64,000 bases of DNA from Lycium barbarum (Eukaryota; Streptophyta; Magnoliopsida; Solanales; Solanaceae): NCBI RefSeq assembly GCF_019175385.1, contig NC_083339.1, positions 47,912,074 to 47,976,073 on the forward strand. Direction: 5' to 3'. The notes below the pieces were generated by a model. That model was given only the letters and a program-made list of their open reading frames with translations. It was not told the origin of the DNA and did not search any database. A program made the translations under genes and the position numbers. This document shows, in pieces, positions 45,793 through 56,500 of this stretch; positions within the stretch are counted from its first letter, which is position 1, and each line of letters opens with the position of its first letter.

Positions 45793-48034
45793 TTAGGGAA
45801 ATTGGGAGAATGGTTTAGAGGTCGAGGAGGAGTCTTTAGAAAGGGCAGCGACCAAATCCCGAATAGTCTTTTTGTTTTCTACCTTCTCCTTATCTAGTGT
45901 AGTTTGCAGATTCAAAATCTAAGCATTTAGAACTTCATGCTCACGTTCATACTTGACATGGACATATCCAAGTCATATTGATGCTTATCCTTCAATGCTG
46001 CACTCTCAATCTCCTTGATTGCAAGTTGATACCTTAAGATCATGAGCTCCTCATCAACATCCTCAACTAGAAATGGTTGATCAACCAGTTCCAAAGTCCA
46101 AATGACATCCTTAGTCATCTGATACTACCAGACTTTGATGGGAACTTTCAAATGGTTAAAGATTTCAGCCAACCAGAACCCATAGGCCAACTTATGGCCT
46201 TTATTTTCATGCAGAGAGATCCGGTACATGTGCTGAATCATGAGACCGGGAAGATTTATTTAGACTATAGTGTCGAGAAGCTCCATGAGTTCCATGTCCA
46301 AAAGATTACCTCAGCCTTCCCTTCCTTCCTAGGCACAACTATACGATGGACCACTTCAAAATATAGTTGCTAAAGCTTTGGCATATCTCTTTTCAGTACC
46401 CTCTTGTACTTCTGGGTTGCTTGAGAATTTTCTTATCATATCCAGAGCACTTGAAATTAGTTGGAGTGATGGAAATTCATTCTTTGCATATTTTTCCCAA
46501 CCTTCAGAAGGCACATGTAGAATTTCACCCAACTTCGGAGCATTCTACCCAATTTCAACTCTCAACACAGTGCTAGTGAGTTGCTTTCCATTAAAAGTAG
46601 CATTAACATAGAATTCGATAACATATTCCTTTTTCTTTTCTTAGAAGGAATAAGTTACTCCATCATTAGTGCTCAATCCTTTCTAACAATATAGCATTTC
46701 AGGTCCACCTTGACCAGTGACTACTCTTTCTCTCAGTACTGACTACCTTTTGATCATCAAGATTGTTCGCTTGGTTGGATCTTTTAAGTCCTCTGAGTCA
46801 AAGTAGTTTTCAATATCTTTGAAGTCTTGGTCCTCTTATTCAAAAAATTAATCCTTTTTGCTCTCAGTTGGCTGATCCATCAGCTTGAACTGAGATTTTC
46901 CCTGAGATGAAACATGTTTTCTAACCTGTTTCTTTGTTGCAGTAGTTTTTGACATTGGAGTGACCACATGCTTACCCTTTCCTTTCCTCGTCCTCTCAGC
47001 AGCCTATGTCTCCTTAGCTAATTCAGTCACATATAGTTAAATATTAAAGGAATCTTAGTAACCCTTGTTCTTAGAGGAGTGCTTTTTTTGTTTACCAGTA
47101 TTGCCTTTTTAGCTCTTCCTCAGCGTTCCTCTTTTGTCCCCTGGAATGTGGGGTTCTAAGTACTGCTGCTGAACCTTCCTGCGCAGCTACTTCATTATCA
47201 AGCTTTAGAACTGGTTCACCAAATGCCTTTCTAATCCTAGACCTGACCTTCTTCACCACAAACTCAGTAATGAGCACATCATCATCGACATTATCTCCTT
47301 TAACAACACTTGTTTTTTCTGGATCAGATTGAGAAACATATTCAATTGGAATATCCTTTTCTACTGTTAGAACAGGTTGAACAACTTGTTCCATGGGAAT
47401 ATGGGTGTCAACTGTTGATGATTCTCCATGAGCCTCAGCAGAGGATTCAAGAACTTGAGCTGACTCAGTTTCCTTTACATCACCCTTACCCAAGCTTTCT
47501 AGTACCCTAGCCACTACTTCTTCTACAGATCTTACAGTTTCCACCAGTTCATCCGCAACTTCTGTCTTGTCACCAACCCAAAAAAAACTTACTCTATCGT
47601 CTGCATTATATACCTCAGCAGGTGAATTAGTTCCAACTGTGGGGTTTTAAATATTTTCCCCCAACCATGTGTTCCACCAGTTTCTTTCTCTACTTTGTCC
47701 TTTTCAACCATTAATTTTTCAATGGATTTTACTATGTGAGCCCCCCTATATCCTCTACTACTACCACTTTCAGAATAAAAATTGGAGCTACCAGCTCGAG
47801 TGGACCCTCATAGTAAACTCCTAGTAATTCAGACATTTTGGAAACTAGGCTTTTAGTCTTTTTTCCCAGAATTTCCATAAGATCACCAGCCGTCTCAAGA
47901 AAATCGAAATGGTCAGAGAAGGATACTAGGGATAGGTCAAATTGAGAGTTATCAGAGTGAATTGGTTCATCTATGCGGCCAACTATTGCTTTGATTTTCA
48001 TAGGATTTTGGATTTTAGGGTTAGAAGTGGGTAT
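45793..48034 (-). pseudogene. 3' extra ORF of a SIRE-type copia element ('plant transposon protein' type)
   Basis: Minus-strand frames from 48034 to a TAA at 45793-45795. The first part (48001-47732) includes VGRIDEPIHSDNSQ and KMSELLGVYYEGPLEL. A Glu/Val/Ser-rich linker follows (47544-47092) with SRGQKRNAEEEL. Broken frames at 46600-46150 carry GEILHVPSEGW and AYGFWLAEIF-like words. A coiled-coil end follows near 46120-45927 (ELMILRYQLAIKEIESAALK). I associate this with the extra ORF of Solanaceae SIRE-like elements annotated 'putative plant transposon protein'. Its start lies beyond the solo LTR-A, at 60821-60963. Several stops and frameshifts are present. Confidence 0.65.
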
Positions 48035-48384
48035 GGTACTGTTACACCTTGGAAAATCCCCCGTATATGTACAGTGAATAAGCTAACCAAGAGCGTAGCG
48101 TATGCGATTGTTTTTATGAGTAATAAAGAGTATTAGATGACCCTCGACGAGATTCTAAAGGCATACGATGCAATGAAATAAAGTTGCCAAGGAAAGCGAA
48201 TGATACGTCGTGTATCGGGTAGGAATTTCGAACAACGAGACCATGATGGAATAATGATGTCTTAGAGAAGTGTGATGATGTCCCCAAGATTGATATTGAG
48301 GTGCTAAACAAGTGCCAAGAAGGTTCCATAAGGATCGGAGATCAAACGAGTCGACGAAAACAAGTTCCGGAAAACTGGACAACA

Positions 48385-48540
48385 TACGGCCAGACATACT
48401 GGCCCTATAATATATACGGACCGTATGCCCAGTCCGTAGATCCAGCCCAGAACACCAAGGTTCACTGGACCAAATATACGGTCCCAACATACGGTTAGTA
48501 AATATTATACGGATCGTATGTTGGTCCGTATAAAGATGGT
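48385..48540 (+). promoter_or_regulatory. U3 array of ACGG(N)CCGT palindromes (solo LTR-A)
   Basis: TATACGGACCGTATG, ATACGGTCC, ATACGGATCGTATG and GGTCCGTATA are clustered just upstream of the TATA-like site near 48558. The flanking bases differ from LTR-A1/A2 (TATG rather than AAA) while the core is kept. Confidence 0.55.
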
Positions 48541-49186
48541 CGGCCAGATTTGTATTTTTAATATATGGGACCTTTTCATTTCATTTTTCATTCCATTCAT
48601 TCTCCACTCTTCAAGAACCATCTATAAAACTCTCCACTCTTCCACTACAAGAGAAATCAAAGGAAAACTAAGATCATCAACACCAAATCTATGAATCAAA
48701 GTGTATGAAACTCAAGTAAAGCTCATCTTCTTCAAAGAAAACCAAAAGAGGTGAGATAGGGTTTTGTTGCTAGAGGAGAAAATCCACTCAAGACTTGTTC
48801 AACCATCATCCAAGGTAAGTTTCATGACCATTTTATGTTGTTTAAGTATTGGAAGGTTAAGATACCCGAATTGTAGAAGAGCATAGCAAATGGGTCATTC
48901 AAGAGTGAATAATGTCATGAGTGAGTGGTAGTTGAATGGAATCATGAATGTTAGTGTGTTGTGAGTATGAATACGTTATAAATGATATGTAGACCATGAG
49001 ATAAGTGATACACGGGAAAATACGATAGCGAACCTATAACAATAAATGTGAAGAAAATTGGAGAGAAATGGTGGATTTTGTTTAAAGTATATAAAAAATG
49101 ATTGTTGATTGCCATATTGTGATTGTTGTTGTGAGTGTTGGGAGATGATACGGAATACGAGAAAACTAGTATAAACAAAGGAAGTG

Positions 49187-52114
49187 TGTCACGACCCAGC
49201 CCCGTGGGCCGCGACTGGCACCCTACCGGGGTACCCAGACCAAATCGCATATTCATTACCAAATCCAAACTTATTTCAGAATTTCATAAAAGTCATATCA
49301 AACATAATTTATATCAAAATATGTCTTAAGCGGTCGCACAAATCAAAATGTCATATCGAATCCAAACGGAGCGGCGGAATAGACATCGCCGGTCATAAGT
49401 GCAAATATAAGCATGAAGGCCATTTAGGGCCATCATAACAAACGGACCGCTTTAAGACCATAAAACAAAATCAAACAAACATATATAGGACCCTCGCCCC
49501 ACATATATGACTACAGGCCTCTACGAACTCAAAACAAAGACATATGGCGAGACAGGGCCCCGCCGTACCCAAATAGTCAAATGTACAAAGTGTATGCATA
49601 ACAAAGAGTGTCTGTACCAAAAGTGGACTCCGAGTCAAGAAGGAGTACTCCGAAATAGCAGAGAGTGAAGCCTACAGTGGAGGATCACCAATATCTGTAC
49701 CTGCGGGCATGAAACGCAGCCCCCGAAGAAAGGGGGGTCAGTACGAAATATGTACTGAGTATGTAAAGCACGGAGTACAGAAATATGGGCCAAAACTGAA
49801 AGCAAATCAAATAACAAAGGGGAGTACAAATCGGTATGTCAGAATCCGTACCAAAATCATATACATATACATAATGCAGACGAAATCATGCAAACGCTCA
49901 AGAACGTGGTCGCCACTCCGACGCTGGCGCCACACACAACATAACACCGGAAGGTTTCAAATCTCTGTACATCCCCGAACACATACATATGGGAGCGTAT
50001 CGCATCACCAGCCATATCACAGCATAACTCCAAGAAGAATCCCGGCCCTATGGCGAGGTCTCGGGAACCGGAACACAGCATACGGTCGAATTATCATAGG
50101 GCGCACGAATCATAACCGGCCCGGGAACCGGTGAACGAAGTCATAATAAGACACGAGCGGAGTCGTGAGCAAACAAATGCAAATCATATTTCAAAATAGC
50201 CTTTCAAAACATAATGATTTCATAAGTCATTTCATAGACCAAAATAGTCGAACCGTTAGTTGATACAAAAGTTTATTTCACGAAATGTTTCCAAAATGGT
50301 ACGTATGGCTCAAAACGTAACTTAACATATCATAATGGTCAAAACATATTTCATAGGGGAAAGTTTCAAAACCGAAGATTTCAAATCAAACTTTATCCAA
50401 TAGGAGATCCCAATAGGACAAATAGGGCGTCTCGGGGTTAGCGGGCCCACCTCGAGTCAAATTGAGGTGGCAAACATAGTTTACAACCATTTGGAGGCTA
50501 AAAGGTCATACATAATCATTTCAAAGTGACCCGATCACATTTCGATTGGTTTCGGACATTTGGTTGCATTCTAGCCAAAATAGAGCCTTTAGGCTTCAAT
50601 TGAATTGAATGAATAGTAACCTTTTTGTGAATCGGGTTTCGAGGAGCAGAAATGCTCCGGAGGTTCCAATATTCACCTAACATACTAAGACATGCCAAAC
50701 GAAGAAATGGGGAGCTTTACATACCTTATCGACGCCTTATGCTCTCCCAAAAATCAAATCCCGTTTCGTCCGAAATCTGCAAATGGTCAAAGTTACCTAT
50801 TAGAGGTTCTTAGGCTTAAAATTCCCATTAACTTGATTTTTGTCTACCGAAATTTCGGCAGCATTTCCCCTATAAATCTAACACCCCCGAGACTTAGCTC
50901 GGCTCAAAATACATCAATAACAACAACCCAAACGTCATCAAGCAACATAAGCCACAATCAAATCATTCTAGCTTCAAAGTTCTACCTTATTACATAAGTT
51001 GGCAACTTTTCATTCAAGCTTCAAAATTCCAAATCTATATCCACATTATTGTATTCATTCACTCATTCAAGATTATTCAATCACATCCCAAATATGTTCC
51101 AAACCATATACGAAATCTCCCGAAGTTCACTACTTTCCATATTTCATTCAAAACATCAAAAATTTACGACAAACATTCTAACTTTCATTGTTTCATTCCG
51201 AATTCATTAACATCAACCATAAGTCACATTTAAAGTCTTTAGCATCATAGATATACAATGATATACACAAATATACCAAGGGTATATACTTTCCGATAAT
51301 GTTCCGAAATCATTTTCCAACGCCAATTCAATTCATTAATCATTCATTTACGTTATAAAGGTCACAACGACGCAACTAACAAACTTAAACGAAATCAAAT
51401 TCATCTTGTCCTCTACAATTCATGGCTCACGGCCACCTAGCAACACATGCACACACACGGCTTTCTACACACACATCCAAGTTACAGGATTCTCGTCTAT
51501 TCTCAATCCTTAACACATTCATATCAATTCCATAACATTAAAATAGCAAAATCCTTACCTTTACTTGAATTTCCGACTTGCCGCAAACGCGCACCTTTCG
51601 CCAAACTAATTGTACCCCGTTGAAGAGGGTCTTGAGTACTTTACAAATATGTGAAAACTAAGATTTTTGGACTACAACCAAGAGCTAGGAAATTTTTCTT
51701 TCTCCCTTTCACTAGGCTCGGCCGAGAGCTTCTTTGGCTCAAAGTTAAGTTATGAATTTTTTCTTGATAATTCCTAATGAATTCTTTGATATATATCCAT
51801 ACAAGGGGTCATGTGCAAATCACATGACCATTAAAATGGGTCTTGGGCCATTCCAATGGCCGGCCACCCCATCACACTTTGGGCCTCATTTTTTTGTTCT
51901 AATTTCTTGGCCCAATTCATTAAAAGTCCCGTTTTGTAATTCCCGAAACTAATTTCCGAAATTCCAAATTTACCCTCGGCCTTCCCCGATGTCTTAACAT
52001 TAATGATTCCATAACCAACATAGTCATATCAATTAGAATCAAAATATTTCCTTATAACACACAAGTCTTGATTATTTCTCGATTTCCAATTATACGAAAA
52101 CACGGGATATAACA
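49187..52114 (-). repeat. LTR-D, 3' copy, 2928 bp
   Basis: Minus strand TGTTATATCCCG at 52114 to GGGTCGTGACA at 49187. The hairpin module is at 49701-49758. It has a palindromic CCGAAATTTCGG at 50848-50859. Open frames of 101 and 141 codons here are mirrored in the other LTR only because the LTRs are almost identical. Confidence 0.92.
49701..49758 (-). promoter_or_regulatory. Triple-hairpin LTR module (LTR-D 3')
   Basis: CTGCG-N9-CGCAG, CCCCC-N7-GGGGG(G), TCAGTAC-N7-GTACTGA. All stems are perfect. Confidence 0.7.
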
Positions 52115-52150
52115 TTCTACCCCCCTTAAGAACATTCGTCCCCGAATGTT
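52115..52150 (-). promoter_or_regulatory. Polypurine tract and hairpin of element D
   Basis: The minus strand reads CTTAAGGGGGGTAGAA directly before the LTR. The hairpin AACATTCG-N4-CGAATGTT is at 52131-52150. Confidence 0.78.
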
Positions 52151-52248
52151 AAATAAATCTTACGAAGGCTCACAAACATAACGGGAAAACCATTTTTATA
52201 AATAGCACACATGGTCCATCCGTTTATTGATACAACAAATTCAAAAGT

Positions 52249-53700
52249 CTAGATTACAAGAGGCGTAGGGAATAAATGGGGGTATCTCTTCTTCATCTCG
52301 TCCTCCGCCTCCCAAGTCATCTCTTCCCGGTTACTGTTGCGCCACAGAACTTTGACAGAAGGCACTTCCTTAGTGCGCAATCTCCTTACCTGTCAATCCA
52401 GAATAGATACAGGCTGCTCGTCATAAGACAACTGCTCCGTTACCCGAAGGTCATCCACTGGGAATATCCTGGAAGGGTCACCAATACACTTCCACAGCAT
52501 AGACACATGAAATACAGGGTGTACGGCCTCCAAGTCGGATGGCACGTCTAGCTCGTAGGCGACCTCGCCTATCCTCCGAACAATCTGATATGGCCCAATG
52601 TACCGCGGGCTCAACTTACCCTTCTTACCAAATCTCATAACACCCTTCATGGGCGACACCTTCAGGAATACCCAGTCGCCACTCTGGAACTCTAACGGTC
52701 GATGTCGTCTATCAGCATAAGCTTTCTGTCGACTCTGAGCAGCCATTAATCGTTCCCGAATAATCTTTACCTTATCTACAGCTTCCTGGATCACATCGGG
52801 CCCAATTAGCTTAATCTCGCCCACGTCAAACCAGCCAATAGGAGATCTGCATCTCCTGCCATAATGGGCCTCGTACGGAGCCATCTGAATGCTGGAGTGA
52901 TAACTGTTATTATAAGCAAACTCGTTAAGCGGCAAATGATCATCCCAGCTGCCCCTGAAATCAATAACGCAGGCCCGCAACATATTCTCGAGCGCCTGAA
53001 TAGTGCGCTCGGCCTGCCCGTCGGTCTGAGGATGAAAAGCTGTACTGAGGCTCACCAGAGTCCCTAATCCCTCCTGAAATGACCTCCAGAAATTAGCCGT
53101 AAACTGGGCACCTCGTTCAGTAATAATAGATACAGGGACCCCGTGAAGTCTGACTATCTCTCTGATATACAATCTGGCATAGTCCTCAGCCGAATAAGTA
53201 GTCCGAACCGGAAGGAAATGGGCTGGTTTCGTCAGCCTGTCTACGATAACCCAACTAGAGTCGTACCTGCGTAGAGTACGCGGCAACCCAACAATGAAAT
53301 CCATATTAATCATCTCCCATTTCCAGGCTGGAATTTCCATCTCCTGTAATAAGCCACCGGGCTTCTGATGCTCAATCTTAACTTGCTGGCAGTTCGGGCA
53401 CTGACTAACAAACTCGGCAATATTTTTCTTCATGCCGTCCCACCAATACAAACACCTGAGATCCCGATACATTTTAGTGGAACCAGGATGAGCAGAATAC
53501 CGTGCATTATGTGCCTCGCCCATAATCTGCCGCCGTAAGCCCGCAACGTCCGGTACACAGAATCTGCCGTCATATAATAATACTCCTTCAGATGAGATCT
53601 CAAACTGAGTCTTTTCTTTATTAAGGGCCACATCTCTGTACTGAATCAGAAGAGGATCTTCTAACTGGCGCTGCTTTACTTCCTGAATAATAGATGATTA
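52249..53700 (-). pseudogene. pol: Element D integrase with chromodomain, non-canonical DDE
   Basis: Open from about 53700 to a TGA at 52393-52395. It continues in frame through the chromodomain (SVKVLWRNSN, MTWEAEDE, YPHLF) to TAG at 52249-52251. The TGA stands where relatives have Arg, as in CGA to TGA. Numbering from the Met at 53631, the zinc motif is H41-X6-H48-X29-C78-X2-C81. In the core, D111 (NMDFIVG) and E208 (DGQAERT) are present, but the second Asp is Glu172 (IITERGAQF). The X35 spacing from 172 to 208 is kept. The GPY module (RYIGPYQIV) is intact. Loss of that Asp should abolish or cripple strand transfer. Confidence 0.88.
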
Positions 53701-54170
53701 AGCAACTTCTCAGACGAAAATTCCAATATCTTCAGAACCGACCAGATGGACTCCAAGAATAGCCGGCTGATAAGTTTTACAAACCAATTCTTTGTTTATG
53801 AGTCTACGCCGGTCAATGTCGTCCATAAGTTCGCGACCAAGCGCGTCTGCCACAACGTTAGCCCTTCTAAGGTGGCACAAAATATCAACACCATAATCTT
53901 TCAATAATCCGAACCATCTTTTCTGCCACGAATCCGACTCCTCTTGGCTTAGAATATACTGGAGGCTCTTAGGCCTGTATAAATGTCAACGCGGACCCCA
54001 TATAAGTAATGCCGCCATATCTTTAAAGCATGAATCACCGTAGGCAATTCCAGATCATGAACGAAATAATTTCTTCTTGTAAAGTCTGAGCTGCCGGGGA
54101 ACATAGGCTATATTCGGACCATTCTCAAAGAACTACATATTTCTGTCGGTGTCAAAGGCCTAAGTCAGTA
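53701..54170 (-). pseudogene. RNase H remnant of element D
   Basis: Minus-strand frames recall the end of the RNase H domain: [21 protein letters not shown] near 54050-54000, a broken NLRQ..W stretch, then KDYGVDILCH and ANVVADALGREL (53904-53860). Upstream of 54170 similarity ends. Several frameshifts are present. In a complete element RT would precede it. Confidence 0.75.
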
Positions 54171-56309
54171 CTGTATCACTTCAATCTTCTGTATGTCAGT
54201 TGTTTGCATGTACACTTACTTTGCTCACTCTCCTTCGTCACCCCTCTTTGGGGTCATACTCACACCATATTCGTATCTTTTCTTTCTAACCCACAGCTTA
54301 ATTATCTTCATACGAAACCTTAACAAAATCATAATTACATAGTACACCATCTTATCCAATAGCTGACACTCAGATAACGTAATTAATATAGCAATTTATC
54401 CTTTAATAGTCGTATCCTCCCTCATTGGATGATTTGGCTATGTTATTCCTTCTTTCATACCCGTTCCTTACCCGTTGTTGTGTTCTTTCCGATATTCGAA
54501 TTACTCGATACACACACGATTCATCATTCCATACCATAGGTTGTCTTTGTCCTGCGCTACTACATTTTAGTTCGCTTTCGCAAATAATTCTCGTGCTTTA
54601 CCTGTTGACTCTTTTAGAGGTTCCGCTTAATTACGTTTCCTACAGTTTACTTTTCCGACATTTTGATTACCTTCCACTCAAACATTCTCTTTTCTTTCAA
54701 AACATCGTCGTATTAGAATCTTCCAATCCCAACCGGCAGCAAAACGAATCTTAGTTCATTTCGTAACATCTGTACCATACTTTTCACTTTACCTCATAAA
54801 TTCTGTTCGGTTAACGTTTTCCATATATTACAATAATGGCTATCAAGATCCTCCAATCAATCAGCACAGTCATAAATGGGGCCCTATAAATACACATATA
54901 TATTACTACCATTTCCTTTACAATACATCTTCAATCACTTGTTCATACTTACTCTAGTTTCTGAGCTGCGCTGCTTTTTCTTCCCGTTTTAACAATCTAA
55001 TCCGCCTCAACTCGTGTGGCCCCTATAAAGTTTCTAGCCATACCATACATCCTAATTCCCTTTGGTTACCCAGAATTTCCTATTTGTCTCTCATGTCTAA
55101 GTTTGCAAAAATTTGTACATTTCCCAGGGGGTCACCCATCCCAGAATTACTCTGGCCCTGGCACGCTTAACCTTACAACTTTAATGAATTTAGGCACGTT
55201 AAGGCCGGTATAATTACGCCAATTGCCCCTCACGGCCTTTGCCACGTAATTTAAGACAAATCGGGGTCTTAACAACTTTTCAAAACGTCCTCGTAGCGGG
55301 TCCCACCCCGACCTACGAGAATTCTATTACTTTTCTGACTTGGTGATTACCGTGTCGTCCTTTGCAAATCCTCAACATTTACCTCCATGCATACATATGT
55401 ACTTTCAGACAGCCCACAAGTCTAAATTCGTATTCTACAAATTCCATCTCCAATTAGTCGAGGAAAACTGACAAAATGTTACTGTAAGGTATCTTCCAAC
55501 CATCAGCAAAAGAAGACTAGAGTCCGACGAACTTTGCGAAATCTTCTGATGCCTAATTCACATAATTACCTCCACGTTTATACATACATCTACACACTTG
55601 AGTCGAGAGCGAACCGCTCAATTCTCAACTGCTTGTCATACGTTTTGTATTCTTTCAATTGGAGGAAACTTGGTCGTCGGACATTTTTCCCTTTACATGG
55701 GTTGTGCTAAAACAAAATGGGGTTAGAACATATTTCGGGTCCCTCCAAATAAATTGCGAATCCACTACTCGTATATGTTTTCTCGAGATAAAAATCTTCC
55801 GCTAAGGGTAATGCTTCTTACAAATGACATGGAGGGTACCTTTTAAGCCACCATAATAGGTTTATCATATCGGTATCGACCTTCAAGACAGGTTAAGAAT
55901 TTATATCCCATTTCGTATTTCTAAATAAAAAAAAAAAAATTGGGCAGAGGTTCCTCTGTATTTCTTACTATCCCAAAACCTGTACACAGGAAAATACCAA
56001 CCAGGCCTCACAGGGCCAACACATATACGTACGTACATACCACATCATATCACCTCATAGCCGCACGGGGCTAACAATTTCAAGTAAAAGTATAAATATG
56101 CCGAGGCTTACCTCACATGCCCAACTCGACTGCACCAACTACACTTTTCATATTTATTTCTCTTTTCACTGTTCGACTTTATGTTTTAAGCGTACTTCAG
56201 AATACCTTACCCAGCATACGTCTTTCGTAACATTTCTTACCAGATTATTGTATAGCTTCCAATATCAGCAGTCATTGTCTTACGTCGATACCGCTCTCCA
56301 GCTGCAATC
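54171..56309 (-). other. 2.1 kb of non-pol sequence replacing gag-protease-RT in element D
   Basis: No gag, protease or RT motif in any frame. It includes a 5S-rRNA-like segment (55121-55171). A stretch near 55930-56090 resembles, on the minus strand, the 3' untranslated region of related elements ('GCCCTGTGAGG', then 'ACAGAGGAACCTCTGCCCAA' and poly-T; compare 7395-7475). It may therefore be patchwork from several element copies. The rest is unrecognised. Confidence 0.55.
55121..55171 (-). repeat. 5S rRNA-like segment inside element D
   Basis: The minus strand carries GTTAAGCGTGC, then CCAGAGTAATTCTGGGATGG, then GTGACC and CCCTGGGAA, in the order of plant 5S rRNA around positions 50-100. This covers the region of the polymerase III internal promoter (A box to C box). 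The rest of 5S is not recognisable. It could be a Cassandra-TRIM or SINE3 relic or a direct 5S capture. Confidence 0.7.
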
Positions 56310-56484
56310 AAGGGTTAAAAAAAAAGGATTCATTTCCTACAGCTGGCTCTGTCGCACGATCTAAGATCCAAAGAAAAGGAACACCCTAAATGCCCTGTAG
56401 CCTCCTGTTTATATATGTGGTGCACAACACACCGATAAACAAGACTCTACGAGACACGGCCTGCAGACATTCCGAAGACAAACC
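56310..56484 (-). other. 5' leader of element D
   Basis: On the minus strand it matches the leader at 63340-63480 ('GAGTCTTGTTTAT.GGTGTGTTG', 'GGCTACAGGGCATTTAGG', 'GATCGTGCGACAGAGCCA'). It then diverges after poly-T, where an ATG for gag would be expected. Confidence 0.7.
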
Positions 56485-56496
56485 GCTCTGATACCA
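56485..56496 (-). promoter_or_regulatory. Primer-binding site of element D
   Basis: Minus strand TGGTATCAGAGC, four bases after the LTR end at 56501. Initiator-Met type. Confidence 0.85.
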
Positions 56497-56500
56497 CTTT

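Noticed and set aside
49709..50134. A 141-codon open frame present in both LTR-D copies (also 57023-57448), and a 101-codon one at 50692/58006
   Set aside because: The LTRs are about 99% identical, so conservation is not independent. The frames overlap the hairpin module and have no protein-like composition.
55121..55171. A functional 5S rRNA gene
   Set aside because: Only about 50 of roughly 120 bases are recognisable, with changes inside them and no 5S array around it.
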